From: Tillus elongatus
Taxonomy: Eukaryota > Arthropoda > Insecta > Coleoptera > Cleridae
NCBI GenBank assembly: GCA_964006375.1
Contig: OZ023262.1
Location: 54,821,366-54,885,365, forward strand
Reading direction: 5' to 3'
Length of the DNA stretch: 64,000 nt
The position numbers were made by a program, and so were the translations under genes. Positions 15,171 to 27,010 of the stretch are shown here, in pieces; within the stretch, counting starts at the first letter, position 1, and every line of letters starts with the position of its first letter. The notes under the pieces are model-generated. The model was given only the letters and a program-made list of their open reading frames with translations, had not been told where the DNA came from and searched no databases.

Positions 15171-15882
15171 AAAAATGATATATTAATTCGTTCAAAAGTC
15201 ATTGCGCCTACTAACAGACAAGCGTAGAGGCCGACAGTCCGATCGACTGACAGACAGAAAAACAGAAAGACCGACAGACAAAAGAAAAGTCCTTCCAGAA
15301 TCAAACATTTTATATGTTTTGAGCCTTTTTACGCCGTTTTAGGAAACAAATTCGAAATTTACACTGATATTCCACCCCCACACATTCAACCGTTAATTTA
15401 ATTCCAGCACAGAATACCACATGTTTGATGAAACTGAAAGCTTTCTAACAAACAAACCCTAAAACGTTATATTACTCGAGTTTTAACAAAAAAATAAAAC
15501 CTTTCAAAAAATTACACACACATACCCCCCCCCCCATTCATCCCCTGCTCGCTGGAGCCATTTTACATAAAAAAACAAGCCGAACCGTTCGTTTGTCGGG
15601 TGCTAACTATATGCTATAACTGCTATAACTAATTTGAAGACTATATTTCAATTGGTTCTAACGTTCGTGGCTACTGTCAGAGATACAGACCGACAAACTG
15701 ACAGGCACAAAAAAAAATTTGTTCCCAAATCATGTTTTCTATATGTTTTAACACTTTTTAGCGACGTTTAAGCTAAAAAACATTTTGAAATTTTTGTCGC
15801 TGATGCAATACTTCCTCACGCATTGGCGATATGGAAGGTGGAAGTAAAATTTATGGGAGAAACTGACAGTTTTCATTTACAA
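15171..15882 (-). repeat. Two diverged (GTCY)n-type repeat copies
   Basis: The complement of GTCY (GACAGACAG, GACCGACAGAC) occurs at about 15205-15285 and again near 15670-15700. The first is followed by TTTTACGCCGTTTTAGG, which matches the repeat at 1137-1605 inverted. A C-run lies near 15527. No coding capacity. Confidence 0.4.
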
Positions 15883-17006
15883 TAGAGGCATATTCCCTAG
15901 TAACTGGAAAACTGCTCGAGTACAACCCGTCCCCAAAAAAGGATCCAGAGCGCTTCCTAGCAGTTGCTAGTTACAGGTCTATTTCTCTCCTTTCAGTCGT
16001 ATCTAAAGTGATGGAAAAGTATACAAACACCGAATTAGTTAAATTTCTTGAAAAACACAGTCTAATCCAGGACAGGCAGTATGGATTCCATTAGCGCAGA
16101 TCAACTGCCCACCTCATTTCCTTTGTCACCCATTCTTGGAACAAGTCTATGGAACTACATGGTAAATCCTAGATTGTCGCTCTACACATATCCAAAGCAT
16201 TCGACCAGGTCTGCCACGCAACGCTGCTTAATAAACTTCCGGCCTATGGCCTACCACCAAAACTCTGTACCTGGACGGCAAATTTCCTCTCCAACCGGAG
16301 CATTTCTGTTGTCGTTGATGGCCATTTCTCTAAAATGTATCCAATTAATGCAGGAGTTCCTCAAGGTTCAGCTTTGGCCCCTCCTTTTTTCTTCTACACA
16401 TCAATGACCTCCTCTCTAGCACATCCAACCCAGTTCACAGTTACGTGGAAGACAGCACACTCCACTCAAATATACAATATTCTAAGCCTGTCTCTTTGAC
16501 CCAATTAGATGAGGATCGCAGGCTCATGGAGGGTTCTGTCTCCGTGGATTTCCAAAAAAATATTAGACTGGGGAAGTAGAAATCTTGTACAATTGAACCC
16601 CACCAAATCTAAGTCTTGCTTTCTTTTTCATAAGAGATACACGAGCCCTAGACCCATCACAATGAACAACCAAGTTATTCAAAGCAATGAGTCCTTTTCA
16701 CTTGTTGACATTTCTGCGGATCGAAATCTCAATTGGCACCAACATGTCACATCAATTGCAGAAGCGGCTGTTAAGAAATTTGGTTTCGTCTTCCGGGCTC
16801 GCGAATACTTTTTACCAGCTAATCTCTATACTTATATATTTCACAAATAAGGCCAAATCTCGAATACTGCTTCCACATCTGGGGTGCCGCTGTCGCTTCT
16901 ACACTCCCTATCCTGGACTTCATTCAGAAGAAAGCTATACGTCTCATCGGTGACCCTACCCTCACCCAAATGCTGCCAGCCCTTGCCCACCGACGTGCCG
17001 TTAGTG

Positions 17007-17052
<46 letters not shown>

Positions 17053-17376
17053 TAAATATCTGCACGGGCACTGCTCAGAGGAGCTTTCTTCCATAGTTCC
17101 TCCACCTGCTGCCCCCAACAGATCTACCAGGGGAACAGAGCGAATGCACCCTTTTACTGTCCGGGTCACCAGACATAGAACAACTTGTTATGCCCGCCCT
17201 TTTGTCACGAGGGCTTCCAAGTTGTGGAACTCCTTGCCGACACATGTTTCTCCTCCTCCTCCGAACCTCCAAACCTTCAAGTCCAGAATTAACAAGTTTC
17301 CTCTTTCCTCCATGTCGACACTCACGGTACGATACTATTTAGGCTGTGAGCCCTCGTGGTGTGTTGTTGAAATAAA
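15883..17376 (+). pseudogene. CR1-like LINE, 5'-truncated reverse transcriptase
   Basis: Same family as 59261-61310 and 62646-64000. Read across frames it shows NYRPISLL-like, GFRQRRSTADL-like, INAGVPQGSA-like and NPTKSKSC blocks, then the C-terminal CSHIWGAA- and IGDPTLT-like region. The catalytic box is damaged: the sister copies have YADDST where this copy has YVEDST. The 5' half (endonuclease and first palm motifs) is missing, as usual for incomplete target-primed reverse transcription. Several frame changes make it dead. The end matches the sister copies at GTGTGTTGTTGAAATAAAA. Confidence 0.8.
17009..17048 (+). repeat. (CT)n microsatellite inside the LINE frame
   Basis: About 20 CT units encode a Ser-Leu run where the sister copies have only a short CT tract or none. 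It has expanded from a seed in the LINE coding sequence. Confidence 0.9.
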
Positions 17377-18720
17377 AGAAATAATAATTTTAAAAAATTG
17401 TTTGCAAACATTTTGGTGTAATGAAGCGCAATGGCAGTTAAGTCTGAAACTTGAGGCTTTGTAAAACACACTCATTACTCAATTTCTTATCCACAACCAG
17501 CATTAGTTTGAGTTTCCTTCTCAAAACTTTGCCAGTTTTAACGACGTTTTAAGAAGAAAAACTAATTTTTTATTATAAAGTTATTTCTCCAGTATTTCTT
17601 GAACTTTTTCTCCAAGAAAACATAATATTTTTCTGTAATGTTTAATAGATTTTGTGAGCCACAAAAGTTCACTAAATAGTAAATAAATCTTTTTTTTTTT
17701 AAGTAAACCGATTTTATTTTCGTAGATGTCGTGCACTAGACGATATAAAATAACTTTTCTAACTATTTTACACTGGATTATCATACTATAAGCTGCAAAT
17801 TTCAGAGTCATAGTATATTATAATAACCAACCTATAGATATGGAAAAGACACTTTTAAAGGATTTGGTGCACGACTTTTATGAAAATAAAAACGTTTTAC
17901 TGAAAAAGCCTTTTTTATTTATTTTATTAAATACCTCCTCATGAAACTTTTCATTAAAAAAGCAAGCATTACAACACTTAAAATAAACTTAAAACTGGCC
18001 CTGGATATATAATATAGTGTGCCCAGTTTGTGCACATTTAAAAAGTTTTTTAATAATTTTAAAGTATTGATCGCTTCATAAACAATTTTTTACATGAAAA
18101 CCACTAAAGAAACTACGAACTAATTGTGGGCACTATCAACAAGAATAATGTAAACATGGGCACTATTATACATAATATAGTACTAAAAGGGATTTCAAAA
18201 TGTTTCTCACTTTCCATCTATCGCGGTTGGCAATATTATCAACTGCACGGAAATTTCATTAAAGTCGCTACGCACTTGTTGGCAACGCAAATATCTAAGC
18301 TCTGTTGTGGAATGGATGAAAACGAGGATTTACGATATCATATTATATACCGTGGTTACTCCTTCTACACGGATCCCTTTTAAATAATCTTCTTTCCATA
18401 AGCTGACTACATGAAAATCTACATTTTCAAATACTTCATACCATAATTTTCTTGAATGTTTTCTTCTTGGAATAGATTGTACAGGCTGTTCACAAACTGG
18501 AGCATACAGGATACATCGCGATGTAAGGTAAAAGTCTAAACCGAGATGGAATAGAAAAATGTTATTTCTTTGTTTGTTTTTAGTGAATTTTCGTAGAAAA
18601 AATCACTAATTAAGAGATGGTGATTTGCGAATTTTGAAAAGATTCTTTTAAATTAGCGCAACCTAGACCCCCTAGAACACACATCCAGAGCCAGTTTCAA
18701 TTTTTACATGTTTATATACA
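17377..18720. other. Diverged composite repeat, then unassigned sequence
   Basis: Positions 17400-17560 are a strongly decayed inverted module R (ATGAAGCGCAATGGCAG). From 17580 to 18540 I recognise no family; an 85-codon frame at 18126-18383 has no familiar motif. Positions 18580-18720 are a diverged module L. Confidence 0.4.
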
Positions 18721-19419
18721 TACGTATACAGGATGGCCCACCACATACGCCACGGGCGCTCACGTCTATATTTTTCGTTATTTCGAATTAATTTTAAAGG
18801 GAGATTGTGTAGATTGAAAAGGACTACAACCTAAAATTATTTTTAAATATAGAGGCTGATCCAAAAAGGGTCACACCTAAAAGTTATGTTTTTTCTTATA
18901 GAACATCCGGTATTTGACAACGTTTTTAAATTCTATGGGAAAAAATAAGGTTCACTTACTCCAAGGATCCCTATACGTAGCTATTACGGTTTCCCAGATA
19001 TCTTGATTTTTCGACGAATGTAAGATTTTCGAAAAAAATCTTATCGTCATTGTCAGATGATATCGTAAGAAAAGCTCATTAGCTTTTGATGGTGGATTTG
19101 GTATTTCACCAACTTATATAGTCAATATTACGTAATACTCTACAGGGCGTTCAAAAATTTAAGTTTTATTATCGGCACATTCAAAGCAGATTATTTCATT
19201 TATTTCAAATCGAATACCCCATATTTTTAGCTGCATTCCATAGAGAAAATAATTCCCTTTCATATGATACTAGGGTTTACTATACCCAAGTGCAGCGGTT
19301 CTGGCGCTATTCATACTTTTCTTATTGTTTTTGCATAAATAAGAATGTTTTACAAATTTAACTTGCTTTGATTAAAATTCAATCTGGAAACTAATCCAAG
19401 GTAAACAATTAATAAAAAG
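18721..19419. other. Unassigned sequence with Tc1/mariner-like end motifs
   Basis: TACAGGATGGCCCACCAC at about 18727 and TACAGGGCGTTCAAAAAT near 19141 look like transposon ends. Both face the same way and do not bound one element. No gene seen. Confidence 0.35.
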
Positions 19420-19855
19420 CCTGGACGCAGCAAGTGCGTTATGGTAGCGATTTATTTTTTAATATTTTTAATGGCAAATGTCTTTCTTTGATGAAAGCTG
19501 GCATCAAACTTGGTTGCCTATATACTAGAAACAATGTACCATATTTCATCGAAATTACTTTATTGTTTGAAAATATAGAAACATTTTTCAAAAGTCTGGA
19601 TGCAGCAAGTGTGTTATGGCAGTGAATTTTCATAAAAAAGTTTTTAATAGCAAAGGCGAGCAGGCATCAATCTGATTATCGGTATACCCTATGTAGTAGA
19701 AACAAAGTACTATATTTTATCAAAATTACTTATGGTTTGAAAATATACACAAATTTTCCGAAAATAAACTTAAATGGGGGTTTCCTAACCAACAAAGCTT
19801 ACGTTAATAGCCAATTGAGTTACTGAAATTTGAAGGATTTAATGAAAATTCGGTA
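19420..19855. repeat. Left arm: two MITE-derived segments
   Basis: One left half starts at 19420. A second (tip TCTGGATGCAGCAAGTG) starts at 19595. The same pair occurs inverted at about 27010-27368. Confidence 0.7.
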
Positions 19856-20493
19856 AACTGCACCTGGATGCACAAGCCACAAGAAAAATTTCTTGTTCAC
19901 ACGCCCCTGCCCCCCCCCCAGGAAGTTACGGGACTGGGAGTGAATAGGGGTGCCGGGCGGGGTAAGTAGTAAAAAGAAAATATGAGCAGAAAATGCGAAG
20001 AAAACTGCTTGAAAGCAGTCTATTAGAAGCCATATCCCCATTAAATCCTGCCTACCCGTCACAGCACTCTTATTTGCCCCAGGTCACGTAACTTCCTTGG
20101 GGGGTATGAACAAGAAGTTTTTCTTGTAGTTTATGCAACGAGGGTGATTATGTGCACACGAGGGGGGAATGGCTACGACGAAGCAGGTCCACCCCCACCA
20201 CCTCACCGTTCGACTTGTGGCAGCGGTGGGGGATTGAGATTGTCTGCTTCGTCGTGGGAATTTTCCTTCCCCCTCGCGTGCATACAACCACCCTCACACA
20301 AGAAAAATGTCTTGTTCCTACCCACTGAGGAAGTTACGGTACCTAGGGGGTAGGGGTGCTGTGCGGGGTAGGCAGGGTTTAAGGGGGGATATGGCTTCAA
20401 GATGTGAGAAAGATAGCTTTCAAGCCCGTTTTATTCGAATTTTCTGCTCATATTTCCCTTTTACTACCTACCCCGCCCAGCACCCCTACCCAC
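19856..20493. repeat. GC-rich palindrome in the left arm
   Basis: An inverted repeat centred near 20210: GACGAAGCAG at 20176 pairs with CTGCTTCGTC near 20245, flanked by CCCCCACC/GGTGGGGG. The homology continues outward on both sides (AGGAAGTTACGG and its inverse). Short frames on both strands follow the palindrome and are not genes. Confidence 0.65.
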
Positions 20494-21800
20494 TCCTGGT
20501 CCCGTAATTTCCTTGGGGGGTGTTAACAAGAAATTTTTCTTGGGGTTTGTGGATACAGGGGGGTGGCTAGGCAGGTTTCTGAAAAGCGTTTTGGAGCTAA
20601 ACTGCAAATTTTACCGAAAATTCGCTACCAAAACGCACTTACTGCGTACAGATATTTTTCTTACAAACGCATCATATTTCGATAAAAAATGCAAAAATGC
20701 ATTAACGAATTTGTTCTACGAAAATTAGTTTAAAAAAATTATACACCCCTACTCATTCCTGGTCCCGTAACTTCCTTGGGGAGTGTGAACAAGAAATTTT
20801 TCTTGGGGTTTGTGGATACAGGGGGGTGGCTAGGCAGGTTTCTGAAAAGCGTTTTGGAGCTAAACTGCAACTTTTACCGAAAATTCGCTACCAAAACGCA
20901 CTTACTGCGTACAGATATTTTTCTTACAAACGCATCATATTTCGATAAAAAATGCAAAAATGCATTAACGAATTTGTTCTACGAAAATTAGTTTAAAAAA
21001 ATTATACACCCCTACTCATTCCTGGTCCCGTAACTTCCTTGGGGAGTGTGAACAAGAAATTTTTTTTGGGGTTTGTAGATCCAGAGGGGTGGGGGCCTAG
21101 GCAGGTTTCTGAAAACAGTTTTTTGAAAAGCGTTCGGGAGCTAAACTGCAAATTTACCGGCTATTCGCTACCAAAACGCACTTACTGCGTCCAGATTTTT
21201 TCTTAAAAACATGCATCATATTTCGTTAAAAAATGCAAAAATGCATTAATGAATTTGTTCTACGAAAATTAGCTAAAAAAAAATATACACCCCTGCTCAC
21301 TCCTGGTCCCGTTACTTCCTTGGTTGGAGTGAACAGGACATTTTTTGGGGGTTTGTGGATCCAAGGGAGGGGGGTCTAGGCAGGTTTCTGAAAACAGTTT
21401 TTTGAGAAGCGTTCGGGAGCTAAACTGCAAATTTACCAAATATTCGCTACCAAAACGCACTTACTGCGTCCAGATGTTTTTCTTACAAACGCATCATATT
21501 TCGTTAAAAAATCGAAAAATGCATTAACGAATTTGTTCTACGAAAATTAGCTTAAAAAGAAATTATACACCCCAACTCACTCCTGGTCCTGTAACTTCTT
21601 CGGGGGGAGTGAACAAGAAATTTTGTTTGGGGTTTGTGGATCGAAGGGGGAGGTCTAGGCAGGTTTCTGAAAACAGTTTTTTGAAAAGCTTTCGGGAGCT
21701 AAACTGCAAATTTACCGAAAATTCGCTACCAAAACGCACTTACGCAAAAATGCAAAAACGCATTAACGAATTTGTTCTACGACAATTAGTTAAAAATATA
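20494..21800 (+). repeat. Tandem array, five units of 263-281 bp
   Basis: Units starting TCCTGGTCCCGTAACTTC lie at 20494, 20757, 21020, 21301 and 21581. Each contains GTGAACAAGAAATTTTTC, GCAGGTTTCTGAAAA and a tip-like AACGCACTTACTGCGTCC. The last unit is incomplete. Confidence 0.9.
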
Positions 21801-22361
21801 TATAGACCGTTGAACCATAAACTTCACAACCTACAACGAAAGCCTCAACTTAACTAAACCGACAGCCAAAGCATCAGAGAAGGGGTCTATTTGAAATGAA
21901 TTTTCTGTAAATATGTTAGTAAAATGAAGGGCAATGACGGTTGAATCTACTTAAGGGTTCGCAGAACACTCTTCTTGCAACATTTTCTTTTTAAAATTCG
22001 TATTTGTTTCACGTTCTTTGCCTAAACATTGCCAATTTTGACGTTTAAAATTGCGAGTTTGACGTTTTGAGGAAAACTCCCAAATTTATTTCTTTAACTG
22101 CCCACTACTTCTTTGTCTTTAAAGCTAGAGACATAAGTTTTGGTACAGAGTTCACTCTTTATAATACAAACACGTGTACCAAATTGGGTTGCCCTTGCTT
22201 TGTTATTTCTGGAGATATGAATTTTTTTAGAAAGAACAGAAAATTTTCCGGGAAAACCTGGTCAGATTTTCCTGGCTAACGAATGTATCCAAGCCACTTG
22301 CAAAAGGAAGGCACTCACCAAATTTGATTAAGATTGGTCTATTGTTTTTTGAGTTATCGGT

Positions 22362-22364
<3 letters not shown>
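21801..22364 (-). repeat. Module R, left arm
   Basis: Inverted R with AATGACGGTTGAATC, GTTTTGAGGAAAACTCC and TTTTTTGAGTTATCGGTC at the array edge. The matching inverse copy is 25426-25960. Confidence 0.75.

Positions 22365-22444
<80 letters not shown>
22365..22444. repeat. (TA)n array, ~80 bp
   Basis: Inner edge of the left arm. Confidence 0.97.
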
Positions 22445-22448
<4 letters not shown>

Positions 22449-22608
22449 ACAGATCTCCTCGTTAGCGATTTTTTTTAATTTGCTGAAATAAGAACAGAAA
22501 AGCCAAGAGTAATCATCTGGGTTGTCTCTCGGACAATTGCTATATCTCTAAAAATAACACATCTATGGCAACCACATTTGGTACGCAGGTTAATATTGTA
22601 AAAAAGTC

Positions 22609-22745
22609 TGGACGCAGCGCTATGGTAATTTCCATTAAAATGTTTTTAATGGCAAATATGTCTTTTTGTAATAAAAGGCATCAAATTTGGTTACCAGTAT
22701 AACCTATATAGTAGAAACAATAATGAACCATATTTCATCAAAATG
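22609..22745. mobile_element. MITE left half
   Basis: The tip TCTGGACGCAGCGCTATGG has a short deletion in the hairpin. The copy is cut by the palindrome that follows. Confidence 0.65.
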
Positions 22746-22749
22746 TACA

Positions 22750-22888
22750 AAGTATGTAAGCCTAGATGCATTCTTGCAACAATTAGAATCGTTGACCGGT
22801 TTCGCTCTCATTAGAGCTCTTCAGCTTTAATGAGAGCGAAACCGATCTACGGTTCTAATTGTTGCGAGAGTGCATCTAGCCTTACACA
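22750..22888. repeat. Hammerhead-bearing palindrome
   Basis: Two inverted arms meet near 22825 (CCTAGATGCATTCTTGC on the left, its inverse on the right). The left arm read on the minus strand holds the hammerhead boxes listed separately. The right arm lacks CTGAAGA. Confidence 0.75.
22787..22824 (-). ncRNA. Hammerhead-ribozyme-like core
   Basis: On the minus strand: CTGAAGA (22824-22818), perfect stem II GCTCT-AATG-AGAGC (22817-22804) and GAAA (22803-22800), then a short stem III region starting ACCGG. Both boxes and stem II are complete. Stem I cannot form because the strand upstream of CTGAAGA is the palindrome centre. Confidence 0.5.
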
Positions 22889-23079
22889 CTTTGTCCCTAT
22901 ATTAGGGTAGAAATGGGCCAGGGCTAACAATTTACTAAATTGTTAGTTAGTTGTATACAGTCTCTATTTTTTAACACTTTTTGTTATTTGGAGCTGGCGT
23001 AACAACATACTACATGGTTCCACAACTAAGTGGCGGCACGTCCACCACTCACTTAGTGTTGAAAGGCTGGCTACTATAG

Positions 23080-24560
23080 CCCTATTACTATTTTCGCTAT
23101 AGACGATTTGCAGAGTCTCTGGAAAAACAATTTACACCCAACGCAACAATAAACAGCACACTCTCAGCAACCACCCGCACACGATCACGAAACCAGCAAG
23201 TCCGACTGAGATATACACTATAATCAAATGATAAAGATGCTACCGCATAAATGTATAATGGTAATAACATCGCTCATAAATACAGCACTAAGGCTAAAAT
23301 ATTTCCCCCAACAGTGGAAAAAAGACAAAATAATTATGATTGAGAAGCCAAACAAAAACCCCAAAGATATCACAAGGTACATACCAATAAGTCTACTCTC
23401 TTGCCTGGGTAAAATATTAGAGAAAATATTACTAACCAGAATCACATACCACACCAAGGACAAGGAAATCCTACCTAATGAACAGTTCGGTTTTCGCAGA
23501 CAACACGCCACGCAAGACCAGGCTTGCAGACTGGTAGAACATATCACTACAGCCTTCAACAAAAACGAATCTACCGTAGGATTATTCATAGATATAGACA
23601 AGGTCTTCGATAAGCTATGCCACGAAGGATTGATACATAAAATGATTTTACTCGACTACCCTCCTAGCCTCATACAGACAACTTACTCCTTTCTGAAGAA
23701 CCGAAGCTTCTATGTAAACATCCAAGATGCCACATCAACACAGAAACACATACTCGCCGGGGTTCCCCAAGGATCCACATTGTCACCACACCTCTATGCA
23801 ATTTTCACCTCAGACATGCCCAAACCAAATGATCTCACCACTGCACATTATGCCGATGACACGGCTATTCTAACCACTTCCTTAAGATGCCGCTTCGCTA
23901 TTCAACGATTAAACCACAACCTACCCCGTTTTGAAAACTGGTTCAACGACTGGCAAATCAAACTTAACCCTGACAAATGCACAGCGATCAACTTCACCCG
24001 AAAAAGAGACGACCCGCAAGAAAACGTTACAATATTCAACAAACAACTACCCTGGGAAAAAAGAAACCAAACACTTAGGCGTCATTTTAGACCATAAACT
24101 AACATTTAGAAAACATGCAGCGGCAACAAAAACTAAAGCAATAGCTGTAAAAGGCGCACTTCACCCGCTTATTGGCTACCATAGTACGATGTCTCCGGAA
24201 AACAAATTCCTAATCTGCAAAACAGTAATCAGACTCATGCTGACCTACGCTTGCCCGGCTTGGGGTCATGCTGCCAAATCACATATAAACCAAATACAAA
24301 TTGTACAGAACAAATCCCTACGTCAAATAATGGAAGCCCCATGGTACGTACGAAACACGCAACTACATAAAGATACAGATACTCCAACAATCCAAGAATT
24401 TATCAGAAACTCCGTAGCCAAAACTTATGAAAAATTCTCTACTCATGACAACCCATTACTACAAGACATCTCCAATTACGACGGAAAAAGCACTTGCAAA
24501 TACACACGACCGAAAATAGTGCTAGCACCAGTACAATAAAACACCCCAGGGGCATAAAAC
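23080..24560 (+). pseudogene. Jockey-like LINE, 5'-truncated reverse transcriptase
   Basis: Non-LTR reverse transcriptase. A pre-RT stretch (FTPNATINSTLSATTRTR) sits near 23125 in a broken frame. From 23228 a 289-codon frame carries the fingers and palm: ISLLSCLGKILEKILL, NEQFGFRRQHATQDQ, LFIDIDKVFDKLCHEGL (motif A), AGVPQGSTLSPHLYAIF (motif B) and HYADDTAIL (catalytic box). A one-base slip in an A-run near 24056-24062 moves the thumb into the frame ending at 24539 (TKHLGVILDHKLTF, YACPAWGHAAKS). The endonuclease and first ORF are absent. Apart from that slip and the 5' break it is well preserved. Confidence 0.85.
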
Positions 24561-24680
24561 CCCACTAAACCAAACAAAGTGAAGTAATCGTCCGTTACAT
24601 CAATCCGATAAATCGGCCCACAGACATATGTCTGGCCAAGAAACCATTTAGACAATAGTCAATCAATAGTATTTTCGATA

Positions 24681-24741
24681 CAATTAGTATGCCGTACTGA
24701 AGAGCTCTAATGAGAGCGAAACCGGTCTATGGTTCTAATTG
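24681..24741 (+). ncRNA. Hammerhead-ribozyme-like motif, type I layout
   Basis: CTGAAGA (24697-24703), stem II GCTCT-AATG-AGAGC (24704-24717), GAAA (24718-24721), stem III ACC/GGT (24721-24723 with 24731-24733) and a GTT triplet. CAATTAG (24681-24687) could pair with CTAATTG (24735-24741) as a distal stem I, leaving a nine-base internal loop on one side. It shares sequence with 22750-22888, so the Jockey-like LINE lies between two related copies. Confidence 0.5.
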
Positions 24742-25329
24742 TGGCGAGAATGCATCTAGCCTTATATTGTGCTATAATTATTAAATTTTATAGCAAAAAG
24801 TGCTATACTGTCCAATTACTGTTTTTATATAATCAATACACCCTATTTATAAGTTTTCACCTTGATTAAATTGTTGCAAATACCTTTATTTTATTAATTT
24901 GGCAAGCAACTTATCGCCTCTTGCATCTAACAATTTTATTCATGTCTGTTTTATATTTACATGTTTCTTTAACATTCAAAACACTGCCTATCTTAAAATT
25001 AGTTTAGTTTCTTCTTTTTAGTTCTATTTCATTTTCCCAGAATTATTATTTGCTAAACTATCACTAAAAACTTTCTATTTATATTGAAATATCAAACTTT
25101 TCATAACATTTTTGATTGTTGATTAAACCTGGTGATTTATTTGACACCAGCTTTAATTATAGATTGGTGTATTAAACCCCCCTTTATGCACAAAATATGA
25201 AGAATTTTTCCATCTATCTTTTTTACATAAACCTTTTCTTACATTTTTTGATTCTTTAATATTCGGTTATTGAATTTGTACTTGTTAGTGAATTTTTTTT
25301 TTTTTAATTCGCTTATGGGGAGATCTGTG

Positions 25330-25330
<1 letters not shown>
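24742..25330. other. AT-rich sequence, nothing recognised
   Basis: Positions 24742-24765 complete the hammerhead-family flank (GAATGCATCTAGCC). The rest is AT-rich and non-coding. A module L hairpin scrap lies just before the TA array (25288-25330). Confidence 0.4.

Positions 25331-25425
<95 letters not shown>
25331..25425. repeat. (TA)n array, ~95 bp
   Basis: Inner edge of the right arm of the giant foldback. Confidence 0.97.
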
Positions 25426-25427
<2 letters not shown>

Positions 25428-25960
25428 GACCGATAACTCAAAAAATAATGGACCGATCTTGATAAAATTTGCAGAGTACCTTCCTTTTGCAAGTGGCTTG
25501 GATAAGTTCGTTAGCCAGGAAAATCGGACCAGGTTTTCCTGGAAAATTTTGTATTTTCTTTATAAAAAATTCATATCTCCGGAAATAACAAAGTAAGGGC
25601 AACCAAGTTTGGTACGCGTATTTGTATTATAAAGAGTAAACTCTGTACCAAAATTTAGGTCACTAGCTGTAAAGACAAAGAAGTTATGGGCAGTAAAGTA
25701 ACAAATTTTGGAGTTTTCCGCAAAACGTCAAACTCGCAATTTTAAACGTCAAAATTGGCAATGTTTAAGCAAAGAATGTGAAACAAATACTGTTTGTGAA
25801 AATAAAATGTTGCAAGAAAAATGTTCTGCAAACCCTTAAGTTTCAGGTTCAACCGTTATTGCCCTTCATTTTACTAAAATATTTACAGAATATCCATTTC
25901 AAATAGACATTTCTCTGATGCTTTAGGTGTCAGTTTAGTTAAGTTTGGTGGCTTTTTGGA
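25426..25960 (+). repeat. Module R, right arm
   Basis: Inverse of 21801-22364, with CGATAACTCAAAAAATAATG, CAAGTGGCTTGGATAAG and CAAAACGTCAAACTCGC. Confidence 0.75.
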
Positions 25961-26019
25961 TATTTATTTGTAGGGTTAGTGAAGTTTATGGTTTAACGGT
26001 CTATAATTTTTTTTTAGCT

Positions 26020-27010
26020 AATTATCGTAGAACAAATTTATTAATGCATTTTTGCATGTTTTTATCGAAATATGATGCGTTTATAAGAAAAAAATCTGGA
26101 CGCAGTAAGTGCGTTTTGGTAGAGAATTTTCGGTAAATTTGCAGTTTAGTACTCGAACGCTTTTCAAAACACTGTTTTAAGAAACCTGCCTAGGCCTCGC
26201 CCTGGATTCAAATTCTTGTTCACACTCCCCAAGGAAGTCACGGGACCAGGGGTGAGTAGGGGTGCATAATTTTTTTAGCTAATTTTTGTAGAACAAATTC
26301 GTTAATGCATCTTTGCATTTTTTATCCAAATATGATGCGTTTGTAAGAAAAAAAAAACTGGACGCAGTAAGTGCGTTTTGGTAGCGAATTTTCGGTAAAT
26401 TTGCAGTTTAGCTCCCGAACTCCTTTCAAAAAACTGTTTTCAGAAACCTGCCCAGGCCCCCCCTGAATCCACAAACCCCAAGAAAAATTTCTTGTTCACA
26501 CCCCCCAAGGAAGTTACGGGACCAGGAGTGAGTAGGGGTGCATAATTTTTTTTTAGCTAAATTTCATAGAACAAATATGTTAATGCATTTTTGCATTTTT
26601 TGTCGAAATATGATGCGTTTGTAAGAAAAAAATCTGGACGCAGTAAGTGCGTTTTGGTAGCAAATTTTCGGTAAATTTGCAGTTTAGCTCCCGAACGCTT
26701 TTCAAAAAACTGTTTTCAGAAACCTGCCTAGGCCCCCACCCCCCTGGATCCTCAAACCCCAAGGAAAATTTCTTGTTCACACTCCTCAAGGAAGTTACGG
26801 GACCAGGAATAAGTAGAGGTGTATAATTTTTGTTTAACTAATTTTCGTAGAACAAATTCGTTAATGCATTTTTGCATTTTTTATAGAAATATGATGCGTT
26901 TGTAAGAAAAAAAACTGAACGCAGTAAGTGCGTTTTGGTAGAGATTTTTCGGTAAATTTGCAGTTTAGCTCCGAACGTTTTTCAAAAAACTGTTTTCAGA
27001 AACCTGCCAA
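26020..27010 (-). repeat. Tandem array, four units of 262-281 bp, inverted
   Basis: Tip-like CTGGACGCAGTAAGTGCG (last unit slightly mutated) recurs at about 26096, 26358, 26634 and 26915. The units are the reverse complement of the 20494-21800 array. Confidence 0.9.

Noticed and set aside
18126..18383. 85-codon frame in unassigned sequence
   Set aside because: No recognisable motif and ordinary length for chance in 64 kb; kept as unassigned.
18727..19160. A Tc1/mariner element bounded by the two CAGG motifs
   Set aside because: The motifs face the same way, and no inverted pair or TA borders could be matched.
20513..20991. Two nearly identical 71-codon frames
   Set aside because: They are consecutive units of the 263-bp tandem repeat, not duplicated genes.
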